From assembly GCF_000342005.1 (NCBI RefSeq), contig NZ_AOHO01000063.1:62001-126000 (forward strand): DNA of 64,000 nucleotides, given 5' to 3'. Origin of the DNA: Amycolatopsis decaplanina DSM 44594. GTDB taxonomy: Bacteria > Actinomycetota > Actinomycetes > Mycobacteriales > Pseudonocardiaceae. The position numbers and the translations under genes were made by a program. Under the pieces are notes generated by a model, which ran no database searches, had not been told where the DNA came from, and was given only the letters and a program-made list of their open reading frames with translations. Of the stretch, positions 17,104 to 25,750 are shown in pieces. Position 1 is the first letter of the stretch. The number at the start of each line of letters is the position of its first letter.

Positions 17104-18210
17104 ATGAGAAGCCTACTTCTGCTGATCGTGCCCGTCCTACTCTGCGCGGCCTGCGTTCCCCGGCCCGGCGCTGCGGGCACTGCCGAGCCGCCGCCACCAC
17201 CGCAGCGTTTCATCCTCAAGGAGACACCCAGCACCGAACCGCCCGCCACCTTTCAGGGCGGGTTCGTCCACAACGCGTGCGCGGTCCTTACCCCTGAGGT
17301 GCTGGCCGCCGCGGGGATGACGTTGAAGGACGGCTTCCTCCAGGGTGGACAACGCCTGAGCACCACCGACGGAGACCGCCCCGAACTCGCCGGAAAAGGC
17401 TCGTGGGCGAGTACGTGCGGCGGCAGCGTCAGCGTGTCCTCCGCGCCGAAGCTGACCGATATCAGTGTGAACCTGCACGTCTTGCACTCGCGATTTTCGC
17501 TACGGATGGATTGGCGGGACGCCGTACTGGAGGTCGACGCTCGCCGGGTGTCCGAGAGCTCACCAGAAGACGTCAAGGTGAGCCTCCAGACCGACTACAA
17601 CATCCTGGAACTCGGCATCACCGGCTTCACCGAGCTCCCCGATCCCGAAGCCACCTTGACCACGCTGCTCGACGGCATCCGCCGGAACGTCGCCCAAGGG
17701 CCGCGGTCCATGCCCGTACACAGCTACCCCGCCCCCTACGACCTCGTCGCCGACCCTTGTGCCGCCTTCCCGGCGGAGGTCTTCACCACGATCACCGAAC
17801 GGCGGACCGATGGTCTGCAGCGGGATCTGTTCAGCTTGAGCGAAACCCCCGGCTCGAAGCACAACAGTGTCGAGATGCGCTGTGATCGCGCCGGTCAGGT
17901 GGCGCTCTCGGAGGGAATCGCACCGAGCGTCACCGTGGGGCAGACCGTACTGTCCGTACCGGATCCCGCCGCCGCCATCGCCGGTGTTCGTGAGCAATGC
18001 GACGTCGAGCGGGGCGTGGAGTTACCCCGGCCTCTCGGAGAGGCCAGTTGTGGCCACTTCGGCGCCGACGGCGACCAGGTCCTCTTCCACAGCGGTCGCT
18101 CGATGGTGCGGATCAGCCTCATCGCCGCGAAGACCGATCCGGCCACGACTCGTGAGAACCTGGCCAAAGGTGCCGAGGCCGTCTATGCGCGGCTTACGCC
18201 CTCCCCTTGA
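17104..18210 (+). CDS. Secreted lipoprotein, two DUF3558-like halves
   Basis: The 368-residue protein starts with the lipoprotein signal MRSLLLLIVPVLLCAAC, with an acceptable lipobox (LCAAC). The mature protein has two similar halves, each opening with a Cys-containing NACAVLTPEVL or DPCAAFPAEVF segment like those that open DUF3558 domains, with further cysteines inside each half. Tandem duplication of a DUF3558-like fold is my reading; the family is common on actinobacterial cell surfaces and has no assigned function. Its 3' end overlaps the convergent DUF3558 gene of ESX cluster A by 17 bp. Confidence 0.7.
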   Translation: MRSLLLLIVPVLLCAACVPRPGAAGTAEPPPPPQRFILKETPSTEPPATFQGGFVHNACAVLTPEVLAAAGMTLKDGFLQGGQRLSTTDGDRPELAGKGSWASTCGGSVSVSSAPKLTDISVNLHVLHSRFSLRMDWRDAVLEVDARRVSESSPEDVKVSLQTDYNILELGITGFTELPDPEATLTTLLDGIRRNVAQGPRSMPVHSYPAPYDLVADPCAAFPAEVFTTITERRTDGLQRDLFSLSETPGSKHNSVEMRCDRAGQVALSEGIAPSVTVGQTVLSVPDPAAAIAGVREQCDVERGVELPRPLGEASCGHFGADGDQVLFHSGRSMVRISLIAAKTDPATTRENLAKGAEAVYARLTPSP

Positions 18211-18838
18211 GGTTCTTCAGGACTTCGGCCGCCACGCTGCGGCCTGCATCGCAGGAGTCCTTGCCCTCGCGATACGCCTTGTCTCCGAGTGTGAGGGAAA
18301 CCGAATAGGCAAGCTGATCGGAGATCCCGACCACGACCACGCACGCCAGTTTGTCGTCCGGTTTGGGCGCCCCGACATTGTTGGCATAGCCGATCGCGGG
18401 GTAGCCGTCGATGGGATCGAGGACCAGCCATCGATCTGCTTTCGGTTTCACGCTCTGGAAGGAGAGGCTGATGCCTTGATCGGATTTGGTTTGGTAGCCG
18501 ATCGAGAATCCTGCACCGCTCCCCGTGGTGGAGTGCCAGTCGCAGGCGGTGCCGAGGGCGTCGGTGCTGGGCTTGCCGGGGCTCGGTTCGCCGAGGAAGG
18601 TTTCGAGTTGTTGGGTTGTCAGGGCGCTGTCGCAGGGGCTTCCGTCGAGCACATTGGCTGGTAGTGGGTTCTGCACGGCGGGTGCTCCATTGTTCGGGAC
18701 ACCTGCTGCGCTCGACGATGCGGCAGGTGTGTCCGGTGCCGGAGTACCGGGAGTGGTGCGGCCGCCATCGCAGGCCGCAAGGAGCAGTGTTCCGCTGGCC
18801 GCCAAAGCGATGGAAACCAGTTGGTGTCGTGAGGTCAA
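18194..18838 (-). CDS. DUF3558 lipoprotein of ESX cluster A
   Basis: The 214-residue lipoprotein has signal peptide and lipobox LLLAAC, a Ser/Pro/Ala-rich linker, then a DUF3558 domain with paired cysteines (SPCDSAL, GTACDWH, KLACVVVV, KDSCDAG). Translation starts at a TTG that overlaps the TGA of the upstream gene (TTGA), so it is coupled to the rest of the cluster. A paralogue sits in cluster B at 56625. A surface role linked to the secreted PPE-like protein is inferred from repeated association. Confidence 0.85.
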   Translation of the reverse strand: MTSRHQLVSIALAASGTLLLAACDGGRTTPGTPAPDTPAASSSAAGVPNNGAPAVQNPLPANVLDGSPCDSALTTQQLETFLGEPSPGKPSTDALGTACDWHSTTGSGAGFSIGYQTKSDQGISLSFQSVKPKADRWLVLDPIDGYPAIGYANNVGAPKPDDKLACVVVVGISDQLAYSVSLTLGDKAYREGKDSCDAGRSVAAEVLKNLKGRA

Positions 18839-19233
18839 TTGATTGTCCCACTTTTCTCGGTCGCTTCGGCCGCTTGCCGGTCGGCTTCCTCTGTCAGTCC
18901 CAGTGCTTTCTCCAGCCGGAGAATCAGTTCCGTATAGTACTTATCCTGGTATCGCAGATGTCCTGCGTAGAATCGCCCGGTTTCATTGACGCCGTTAGGG
19001 CCGTTCACGGCGTGTCTGCTCGCCGGTTCATCGCCTGGTGGAACGACCTGATACAAGCGTCCCGCTTCCCGAAACTGCTCGCGGATAAAAGTTCGTTGGT
19101 CCTGGCACTTCTTGAGCAGGGCGCGCATTTCGTCACCGCTCATGCTGAAGCCTTGCCCGCCTGCCGGTGCCGCTCCACCGCCTACGACGTCGTCACTGTT
19201 CTGGAACCAGACGTCCCCGAAGAACGAAGTCAT
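18835..19233 (-). CDS. Hypothetical helical protein of ESX cluster A
   Basis: The 132-residue protein has no signal peptide or membrane segment and is predicted mainly helical (MSGDEMRALLKKCQDQRTFI and later KYYTELILRLEKAL). An N-terminal Gly-rich stretch precedes the helices. I do not recognise a family. It occupies the place of the small WXG/EspC-like partner in an operon with PPE-like, EspG and DUF3558 genes, so it is likely an ESX-associated protein. Confidence 0.7.
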   Translation of the reverse strand: MTSFFGDVWFQNSDDVVGGGAAPAGGQGFSMSGDEMRALLKKCQDQRTFIREQFREAGRLYQVVPPGDEPASRHAVNGPNGVNETGRFYAGHLRYQDKYYTELILRLEKALGLTEEADRQAAEATEKSGTIN

Positions 19234-19245
19234 CGAGATCTCCCC

Positions 19246-20001
19246 TTATCTCAGTTCATGCAGGGTCGCATAGAGAACGTCGACCAGGACGTCCCGGCTC
19301 CCCGGTTCGAAGCTGACCAGCAGTTCGCCGTCCTCACCCGGCAGCACGTAGGTGAGGACGCGTCCGGCATGAGCGGTGTCGACCACGGTCAGCGGAGTGC
19401 TCCGGGTGCCGTCGTTGACCGCGTAGAGCTGGTGCACGCCGGTTCGTCTCGCCGCCATCAGCTCCCGCGCCGAGGGCAAGGGGTCGTAATCGGGCTCGTC
19501 GGTCGGGTCTTCGAGGTCGTACGAATCCTCGTAGACCGGCTGGCCCGAGAGGCGGGATTTCGGGATCTTGACCGGGTCGATCCGGGCCGGTTCGACCGGG
19601 GGCAACATGTCGACCACCGATTCCGCGCCGTAGCCGGGATCGATGACGTCGATGCGGACCTTTTCGTCCTGGCGGATCACCCGGACCGCGTCGGGGCCGG
19701 ACGCCGACACGAGGATGTTCCCGGTCTCGTTCGATTCGATGTCGCCGAGCCAGGCGGTGAACCGGAGCGGGCCGGTGGCCAGCACGCGGAGGAGGTCACG
19801 GAACTCCCTGGTCAGGGTGCCCCCGGTGGCGAGCTTCAGCTCGGTGAGGGTGTCGAGCACAGCGTCGTCGAGCTTCTTCTTGGTGTCCTCGGCGAGCCAC
19901 AGGTGGTCCGGACCGAGCACCGCGGGCGGAGTGCCGTGGCGCTCCCATTCCCATGCGGTGAGCAGGACGGTCTTCGGCAGGTACAGGGGTGCTTCGAACA
20001 C
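19246..20001 (-). CDS. ESX secretion-associated chaperone, EspG family
   Basis: The 251-residue protein has the EspG layout: an N-terminal strand LYLPKTVLLTAWEWERHGTPPAVLG, LTREFRDLLRVLA, a central sheet, a basic loop RELMAARRTG and a C-terminal helix DVLVDVLYATLHELR. EspG proteins bind the PPE partner of PE-PPE substrates in the cytosol and keep it soluble for export. It starts two bases after the PPE-like stop on the same strand, so the pair is co-translated. A paralogue is at 54389. Confidence 0.85.
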   Translation of the reverse strand: MFEAPLYLPKTVLLTAWEWERHGTPPAVLGPDHLWLAEDTKKKLDDAVLDTLTELKLATGGTLTREFRDLLRVLATGPLRFTAWLGDIESNETGNILVSASGPDAVRVIRQDEKVRIDVIDPGYGAESVVDMLPPVEPARIDPVKIPKSRLSGQPVYEDSYDLEDPTDEPDYDPLPSARELMAARRTGVHQLYAVNDGTRSTPLTVVDTAHAGRVLTYVLPGEDGELLVSFEPGSRDVLVDVLYATLHELR

Positions 20002-20003
20002 GG

Positions 20004-21380
20004 TCAGAGCCCGATCACCGGCGGGACCGGCTTTGTCTCAGTGCCGCCGAAGACGCTCTCGGGGTCCGCCTCCTGCAGGTAGGAGGCGCGTTTGTGCTCC
20101 TCGTCCTCGCCGCCCTTACCCTTGCCCGCGCCGGCGCCCATCGGACCCATCCCCGGTGCGCCGGGCCTGCCCGTTCCGCCTGCGGGACCACCGGGCATCC
20201 CGGGTCGGGCCGTCTGGCCGGGTGGGCCGGGAGCGATCGCCCCGCTACCGCGACCGGCACCGGGCGTGGCGCCGCTCCCCGGACCACCGGGCGAACCCGA
20301 GCCGGGTCCGAAACCGCCGCCGCCGGGACCGAATCCCGGTCCGAATCCACCTCCTCCGCCACCACCAGGGCCGAAGTTGGTGCCACCGCCGGTGCCGGGT
20401 CCGAAGGACGGCGGCTGGTAACCCGGATAAGACGAAGGCTGCGGAGGCGTATAGCCCGCCGCCCGCGTGCCGTCGTCGTACTGACCGGGGCGAAAACCCG
20501 GATCGGAATGCCGAGCGGGCGGGGGCTCATACGGCCGTGGGCCCGCGATTTCATGGACGGGTGGAGGCCCGGACTGTGGCGGCGGCTGCACCACGCCCGG
20601 GGGCGGCCGGTACCCGCTGTCGGCGGGATCCGAACGCCCGTCGAATCCCCGCACCTTGCCGCCGTCGCCGGGGCCGGGGCCGGGGCCGGGGCCGCTGTCG
20701 TCGACCTTGAAATCCCCGCCGTCGAACGCACCGAGCTGGCCGTAGTCGATGGTCCGGCCTGCGGTGTTCGAGGTCGACTGGTCGTTGTAGGCGTTGTAGC
20801 GGTCGAGGTTCGCTTGCGCCTTCTGGTTGTACTGGTTGACCTTGTCTTCGGTGTCGGTGTCCCACGGAGTCACGTCGTCGTAGGTACCCGTGGTCGGTGG
20901 GTCGGCGGCGACTTCGCGGTCCAGCGAGTTCTTCAGCGACACGAACTGATCCAGCTGCGTTTGCGTCAACCCCGAATTGCGCTCCAGGCTCGACGACGCC
21001 GACGTGGAGGAGTCGGCGAGCGGCTGAAGCTTCGCCCGCGCGGCGTCCGCCGCGCCACCGGTCCAGGCGGACTCCAACGCCGTCATCACGTCGCGGGTCC
21101 CGTCATGCAGCTGGGTCTGGTTCCGCGCTTGATCGCCGCCCGCTCTGCGCGCTTCTTCCAACGAGCTGGTTCCGGGGCCGTTCAGGACGGCTTCGAGTAG
21201 TTGCCTGGGTGTCATTCCGCCCTGATTGACCGCGCCCGAGCCGTCACTCGCGTTCGAGGCGACGATGCCGCCGACGATCGCGCCGACCGGTCCGCCCACG
21301 ACGAAACCAGCCGCCGCCCCGGCACCGGTCTTGCCGAGCAGGCCTGTGGCCGCCTCCCACACGTCCCCGAACAAACCCAT
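20004..21380 (-). CDS. PPE-like/WXG type VII secreted protein with Gly/Pro-rich C-terminus
   Basis: The 458-residue protein begins with a glycine-rich hydrophobic segment. An ESX-type helical hairpin follows with the turn W106-T-G108 (ESAWTGGAADAARAKL). A conserved block around TPWDTDT (171-177) ends in YNQK. Residues about 220-415 are Gly/Pro-rich, and the last 40 residues (GKGGEDEE ... PPVIG) are shared with the cluster B paralogue. EspG lies immediately downstream, which supports calling it a PPE-type substrate. Function after export is unknown. Confidence 0.85.
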   Translation of the reverse strand: MGLFGDVWEAATGLLGKTGAGAAAGFVVGGPVGAIVGGIVASNASDGSGAVNQGGMTPRQLLEAVLNGPGTSSLEEARRAGGDQARNQTQLHDGTRDVMTALESAWTGGAADAARAKLQPLADSSTSASSSLERNSGLTQTQLDQFVSLKNSLDREVAADPPTTGTYDDVTPWDTDTEDKVNQYNQKAQANLDRYNAYNDQSTSNTAGRTIDYGQLGAFDGGDFKVDDSGPGPGPGPGDGGKVRGFDGRSDPADSGYRPPPGVVQPPPQSGPPPVHEIAGPRPYEPPPARHSDPGFRPGQYDDGTRAAGYTPPQPSSYPGYQPPSFGPGTGGGTNFGPGGGGGGGFGPGFGPGGGGFGPGSGSPGGPGSGATPGAGRGSGAIAPGPPGQTARPGMPGGPAGGTGRPGAPGMGPMGAGAGKGKGGEDEEHKRASYLQEADPESVFGGTETKPVPPVIGL

Positions 21381-21459
21381 CGAAGCCCTCCCCGGCTCAA
21401 TCGGGTGATCGTCTTGCGCTCACGCACAATACCGCGCCGATCACACCAGGTAGAGGGAT

Positions 21460-21831
21460 TCAACCCAGAAGGCGGGCCTGGAGCCTGGTGAGTGGCCGGA
21501 GCGCCAAGAAGATCGGAATGGCCATCCCGGCCGCGATGAAGAAGTGCACGATCCACGCGCCCGCCAGCGTCGGTCCGCCCCACGTGCCCTCGGGGTCGCT
21601 CCCGGTCCAGAAGAGCCCGTAGGTCGCGATGCGCCCGACGAGATAGAAGAGCAGCAACGAGAGCAGGAACGCGACCGCGCTCGGCCCGAACGCCGCCACG
21701 AACCGCGGTCGTGCCCCGCTCTCCCGCCCGAGCCAGCGCCGCGTGAGCCGGCGCTGGACCTTCGCGCCACCGAGGTAACCCGGAAGCACGAGAAGCGCGT
21801 AGATCGCGCGTTTCCAGTCCGCAATCGTCAT
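21460..21831 (-). CDS. Small membrane protein
   Basis: The 123-residue protein starts MTIADWKRAIYALLVLPGYL and has two strong membrane helices (VAFLLSLLLFYLVGRIATYG and AWIVHFFIAAGMAIPIFLAL). The loop between is rich in Gly/Trp. No family recognised. I chose ATG 21831 over an upstream in-frame start at 21924 because the N-terminal extension is unlike coding sequence. It is divergent from the YbaB-like gene at 22024. Confidence 0.65.
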   Translation of the reverse strand: MTIADWKRAIYALLVLPGYLGGAKVQRRLTRRWLGRESGARPRFVAAFGPSAVAFLLSLLLFYLVGRIATYGLFWTGSDPEGTWGGPTLAGAWIVHFFIAAGMAIPIFLALRPLTRLQARLLG

Positions 21832-22023
21832 GCTTCGGCACGCTATGGGCTTCTGACCAGCATGAACACCGGGGAAGCCGCCGACCCCGGGTAAGGAAAA
21901 CCGGAGGTCGCTGTGGTGATCCACACGACCAGGGTGTGGATGCGCGCGAAACGTTCCCCGACGTCAGACGGGTATGCCACACTCGGTCGCCGAACGGCTA
22001 CGACGTGAACAGGGGAGGTTCGC

Positions 22024-22572
22024 GTGTCGAACCCTGAGCAGCTCTTCGCTGATTTCGAGGCCAAATTGGCCGACGCCCAGCGGAAGGCGAATCAGATGCG
22101 CACCGAGATCGAAAGCGTCTCGGTGTCCGAACGCAGCAAGGACGGCCAGATCTCGGTCAAGGTCAACCACGCGGGAAACCTCGTCGGCCTGGAGATCGGC
22201 CCGTCCGTGCGGGACAACCCCGCGCTCGCGCAGGAAATCCTCCGCGTCGTCCAGAGCGCTCAGAGCAAACTCGCGGGCGCGATGCAGATCGGCGTCCCGT
22301 CCATCGCGGGCACCGAGACGATGAACGAGCTGGTCAACCAGCTGCACAACGAGTACCCGGAACCCGAACCGACGGGCTACGTCGAGGGCGGCCACCAGGA
22401 GGCGGACGAGGACGACCGCTTCGTCGCCGAAGACGAACTCGACGCACCTCCGCCTCCTCCCGCTCCGAAGCCGCCCGCTCCTCCGGCCCCACCCGCGCCA
22501 CCGCGTGCCGCGCGCAGGCAGCAGACGGACCACGAGGACGACTACTTCACCGGCGGCGACTTCCTGCGCTGA
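22024..22572 (+). CDS. YbaB/EbfC-like protein with proline-rich acidic tail
   Basis: Residues 1-105 show the YbaB fold: helix FADFEAKLADAQRKANQM, strands DGQISVKVNHAGNLVGLEIG, then a helix of small and polar residues. The remaining 75 residues are acidic and then proline-rich (APPPPPAPKPPAPPAPPAPP), ending DDYFTGGDFLR. The GTG start follows a GGGGAGG site. It is a paralogue of the gene at 7962 and likewise opens an ESX substrate operon, so a role in substrate handling instead of nucleoid binding is possible (inference). Confidence 0.85.
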   Translation: MSNPEQLFADFEAKLADAQRKANQMRTEIESVSVSERSKDGQISVKVNHAGNLVGLEIGPSVRDNPALAQEILRVVQSAQSKLAGAMQIGVPSIAGTETMNELVNQLHNEYPEPEPTGYVEGGHQEADEDDRFVAEDELDAPPPPPAPKPPAPPAPPAPPRAARRQQTDHEDDYFTGGDFLR

Positions 22573-22599
22573 GCGGTTTCTTGAGGGAGGGAAAGCACG

Positions 22600-22908
22600 A
22601 TGACCGGTTCGACTGGACCAGGATTCGACGTTGATCCGTCCGCGCTCGAGACGCATCGAGGGAAACTCGATGCGCTCACGGGGCGGATCAACACGGCCTT
22701 GGACGCCGCCGAGCAGACGATGCACCCCGAGGCGTTCGGAATCATCGGTATGTCGCTCGCCATCTCGTTCTCGATGGCGCAATCCGTCGCGGAGGACGCC
22801 GTCAGAACGGCCGCGACGAGCGCTGATGACCACGCCGATCGGGTCAGGGTGTGGCAGCAGCGGAAGGAAATCACCGAGGACGAGTACAAGAAACTTTTCA
22901 AGGTATAG
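22600..22908 (+). CDS. EspC-like type VII secretion substrate
   Basis: The 102-residue helical protein begins FDVDPSALETHRGKLDALTG, the pattern of the excreted EspC family (ESX-1 secretion-associated protein). There is a hydrophobic turn at FGIIGMSLAISFSM and a charged C-terminal helix ending EDEYKKLFKV. A good ribosome site (GGAGGGAAAG) precedes the ATG. It lies between the YbaB-like and WXG-helical genes, the same order as at 7633-8624. Confidence 0.8.
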   Translation: MTGSTGPGFDVDPSALETHRGKLDALTGRINTALDAAEQTMHPEAFGIIGMSLAISFSMAQSVAEDAVRTAATSADDHADRVRVWQQRKEITEDEYKKLFKV

Positions 22909-22917
22909 GGCCGCCCA

Positions 22918-24042
22918 ATGACTGAGAACCCTGTTGCCACGAACCCCGCCCCAAAGGCACCGAATCGACTGGTCGCCACGGACGGCGCGGCGAAGGAAAG
23001 CCCGCTCGAGGGCGCCGGCTTGGTGCAAGACTTCGGTGACGCCCTGCTCAAGTTCTCTTCCGGGGACTGGGGTGAGGGACTGGCCAATCTGGTGATCGGT
23101 GGCATCTCCTTCGCCTCCGATATGTCCGACCCGCTCGGTGCCCTGGCCAAAGCGGGTATCGGGTGGGTGATCGAGCATGTCAGTTTTCTGCGAGAGCCAC
23201 TGGACTGGCTGACAGGCGACCAGGTCGCGCTGGAGAATCTAGGCGGTACCTGGGGGAACATCGGCGACGAGCTGTCGAAAGTCGCTGATGAACTGCGACA
23301 GGACGTCGCCAGGGATTCGGCCACCTGGACCGGCACCGCCGCCGACGCCTACCGGGCGTTCGCGAACGATCGAGCGGACCTCTACGAATCGGTCGCCACC
23401 GGGGCCCAGGGCATCTCGGTCATGATCGCGATGTGCAAGTCGATTCTCGCCGTGGTCCGCAGCGTGGTTCGCGATCTGATCTCCGAATGCGTCTGGAAGC
23501 TCATCTGGATCGTTTGCCGCTACCCGGGGCCCGCGATGCCGGCCGGTCTGGCCGCCGAGGGCGTTCCCATGGCGATCAGGTGGGCGACCAAGATCATGGA
23601 CAAGGTCAAGCAATTGACCAAGGCCTTCGGAAACGCATCAGGGCTCATCAAGAAGCTCGGTGCGATGTTCGGAGAGGCGAAGAGGCTTCTCCAGGGGGTG
23701 AACGTCAAGGACGTCGCCAAGAACTTCGGGAATGACGTTTCAGGGCTCGCCAAGACTTTGGGCGACGACATCGCCAATCTCGCCGCGTACGGCAAGGTCG
23801 GCGCGAAGGACATCGCCAAGGACGTCGGCGACGCGGTGAAGGAAGAGATCAACAAGGTCCCCGGAGCCATCGCCAAGGAGGCGATGAAGGAGGCCGGTAA
23901 GAAAGCCGGTGAACTGGGCGACAAACTGGTTTCAGGAGACGACGACAAGAAGGACGGCGTTGTCGGTGCTCGGCCTGCCGAGTCGACGGTACAGCCGGTT
24001 TTCGATCAACCAGGCGGACAACGGATATCGGGATCGATCTAG
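22918..24042 (+). CDS. WXG-helical type VII secretion effector-like protein
   Basis: The 374-residue protein has a disordered N-terminus, then a hydrophobic segment around NLVIGGISFA. The ESX turn W137-T-G139 (SATWTGTAADAYRAF) is followed by hydrophobic helices (ICKSILAVV region) and a C-terminal third of repeated amphipathic helices rich in Lys/Asp/Ala (KDVAKNFGNDVSGLAKTLGD). No known catalytic toxin domain is visible. It replaces the toxin gene of the 270-8624 module at the equivalent operon position, and whether its helical C-terminus is itself an effector is open. Confidence 0.8.
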   Translation: MTENPVATNPAPKAPNRLVATDGAAKESPLEGAGLVQDFGDALLKFSSGDWGEGLANLVIGGISFASDMSDPLGALAKAGIGWVIEHVSFLREPLDWLTGDQVALENLGGTWGNIGDELSKVADELRQDVARDSATWTGTAADAYRAFANDRADLYESVATGAQGISVMIAMCKSILAVVRSVVRDLISECVWKLIWIVCRYPGPAMPAGLAAEGVPMAIRWATKIMDKVKQLTKAFGNASGLIKKLGAMFGEAKRLLQGVNVKDVAKNFGNDVSGLAKTLGDDIANLAAYGKVGAKDIAKDVGDAVKEEINKVPGAIAKEAMKEAGKKAGELGDKLVSGDDDKKDGVVGARPAESTVQPVFDQPGGQRISGSI

Positions 24043-24078
24043 CACTCGATTTCGGAGCTCGGTCGTCCGGAGGAAGTC

Positions 24079-25677
24079 ATGAAATCCGTCGTGAAACCCG
24101 TTGTCACCTGTGTCGCGGCGTGGACGCTGCTGGCGTTGTTCGTCATCGGTGTGCTCACCTTTCTCCGGATCGCCGGTGTTCCGGTCACTGTTTCCGGCTC
24201 AGACCTCAAGGGGGCTGACGGCACCGCGACCGTCAGCGAGTGTGCCGAGTTCGGCCCGCTTTCGGCTCGGGGGGCGGGCTATTACTGGAAGTGTGTCGCC
24301 GAGGTGCGGACAGGTCCGGATCGAGCGCCGGTCGAGGTCGAGTTCGGCCCCGACGAGCTGACACCGTCCGACCTCGGACAGCAGGTGTTCGTTGACTACG
24401 CCGCCAAAGACTGGCAGCGGAATGTTCCGCATCCCTACGAATTCCTCGCGGTGATCGGTCTGGTCGCCGTTGGGGGCCTGGGGTTCATCGGATACGCCGT
24501 CGGCCCTGAGGCCGTCCTGAGGTGGCTGGTGCCGACCCTGCGGCGCGATACCGGAACGACACGAGCGCCGGCCGAACCGGAATCACTGGACCTGCCGGTC
24601 GATCTGAAACTGCCGGTACCCGATGGAGGAGATCGGACGGGGTCCGTCGCGGCGTTCATCTTCTTCGCCGCGACAGGGATCGGGTTTCTGGTGGTGGCGG
24701 GCACCATGATCGTGGCGACCGTGCGGCTGAGGCCCGACGATATGGCGACCTACCTGGTCGCGCTTCCTTTCCTGCTACCAGGTGTCGGCTTGCTCGCGGT
24801 GATTCCCTCGGCACGGCGCAGGCTTCGGGTCACGTCGGGAGCGTCGCTGGTTCCCGCGCAGTTGACCTCGAGAGGGTTCGTACAGACCGCACGCGATGGT
24901 TCGCCACGACGAATCCACTGGTCGAGGATCGACCGCTTCGTCTTCGTGGAACGGCCGGGCGACCTGGTCGAGGTCCATCTCACGATCGTGGGTGAAAAGA
25001 AGGATGAAGACCTGGCGGCAGCCTTCTGCACTCCTTCCGATCACGGATATCTCCTCACACCTTTTCTACGGCTTCAAGAAGCCGAGCGTCTGTCAGCAGT
25101 GGTCGAGAACTTCAAGCCGGGTTTGACGCGCTGGCCCACGAGAGAGATGAGGCGTGGCGGGCTCGGCTTGGTAAGGCCGACCAAGAGCACAGTCGTCAGG
25201 CTCAAGAACGCTTCATCGGGCGTTTCGTCGGAGCGGCGGATCTCGGCTAGCCGTCCATCTCTCTTCCGGAGGATGGTGATGCTGCTGGGGATGGCTCTGT
25301 TGATCTGGTCGATGGCGGTCGCCGCGTCCGGCAGGGTGGCGATGGATCTATTCGTCATCACCGGCGTCGTGCTCGTCTATCTCGCCGCTTCCCTGTACCG
25401 AGGTGACCGCGGGACTTTCGTGCTTCGGACAGACTCCCTGAAGTGGTCGGAAAGAGATCGTCGCGAGGTGACTGTCCTCTACGCGGACATCGACGACATC
25501 GTGGTGAAGCCGGCTCCAGGAGGTAACGGCCGGTGGTACTACAGCCTGCATGTCATGCCGAGCGAGGGCGACGAGTACGTGCTCGCCGAGCGAGTGGGCG
25601 CAGCCGCTGCCAAGCGTCTCGTCGATCTTGTCCAGCCGCGACCGGTTACGACCCCGTCGCCGGGAAACCGTTCGTGA
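24079..25677 (+). CDS. Membrane protein: DUF6346-like N-terminus plus PH-like repeats
   Basis: The 532-residue protein has an N-terminal membrane helix, an extracytoplasmic Cys-containing domain (TVSECAEFGPL, YYWKCVAEV) like DUF6346, and a second helix near residue 125. Paired helices at about 195-250 precede a PH-like beta domain (IHWSRIDRFVF) that ends in the motif FKPGLTRW ... RRGGLG. Two more helices at about 400-435 and a final PH-like unit (VTVLYADIDDIVV) complete it. A good GGAGG site precedes ATG. It follows the WXG effector-like gene by 36 bp in the same operon. Function unknown. Confidence 0.7.
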   Translation: MKSVVKPVVTCVAAWTLLALFVIGVLTFLRIAGVPVTVSGSDLKGADGTATVSECAEFGPLSARGAGYYWKCVAEVRTGPDRAPVEVEFGPDELTPSDLGQQVFVDYAAKDWQRNVPHPYEFLAVIGLVAVGGLGFIGYAVGPEAVLRWLVPTLRRDTGTTRAPAEPESLDLPVDLKLPVPDGGDRTGSVAAFIFFAATGIGFLVVAGTMIVATVRLRPDDMATYLVALPFLLPGVGLLAVIPSARRRLRVTSGASLVPAQLTSRGFVQTARDGSPRRIHWSRIDRFVFVERPGDLVEVHLTIVGEKKDEDLAAAFCTPSDHGYLLTPFLRLQEAERLSAVVENFKPGLTRWPTREMRRGGLGLVRPTKSTVVRLKNASSGVSSERRISASRPSLFRRMVMLLGMALLIWSMAVAASGRVAMDLFVITGVVLVYLAASLYRGDRGTFVLRTDSLKWSERDRREVTVLYADIDDIVVKPAPGGNGRWYYSLHVMPSEGDEYVLAERVGAAAAKRLVDLVQPRPVTTPSPGNRS

Positions 25678-25750
25678 GGCGGTTTGAGTTCGTTCGCCAA
25701 GGGGTTGTCCGCATCGCTCGCCGTGCTCATCCCGGCCAGCGAGGAGTGCG

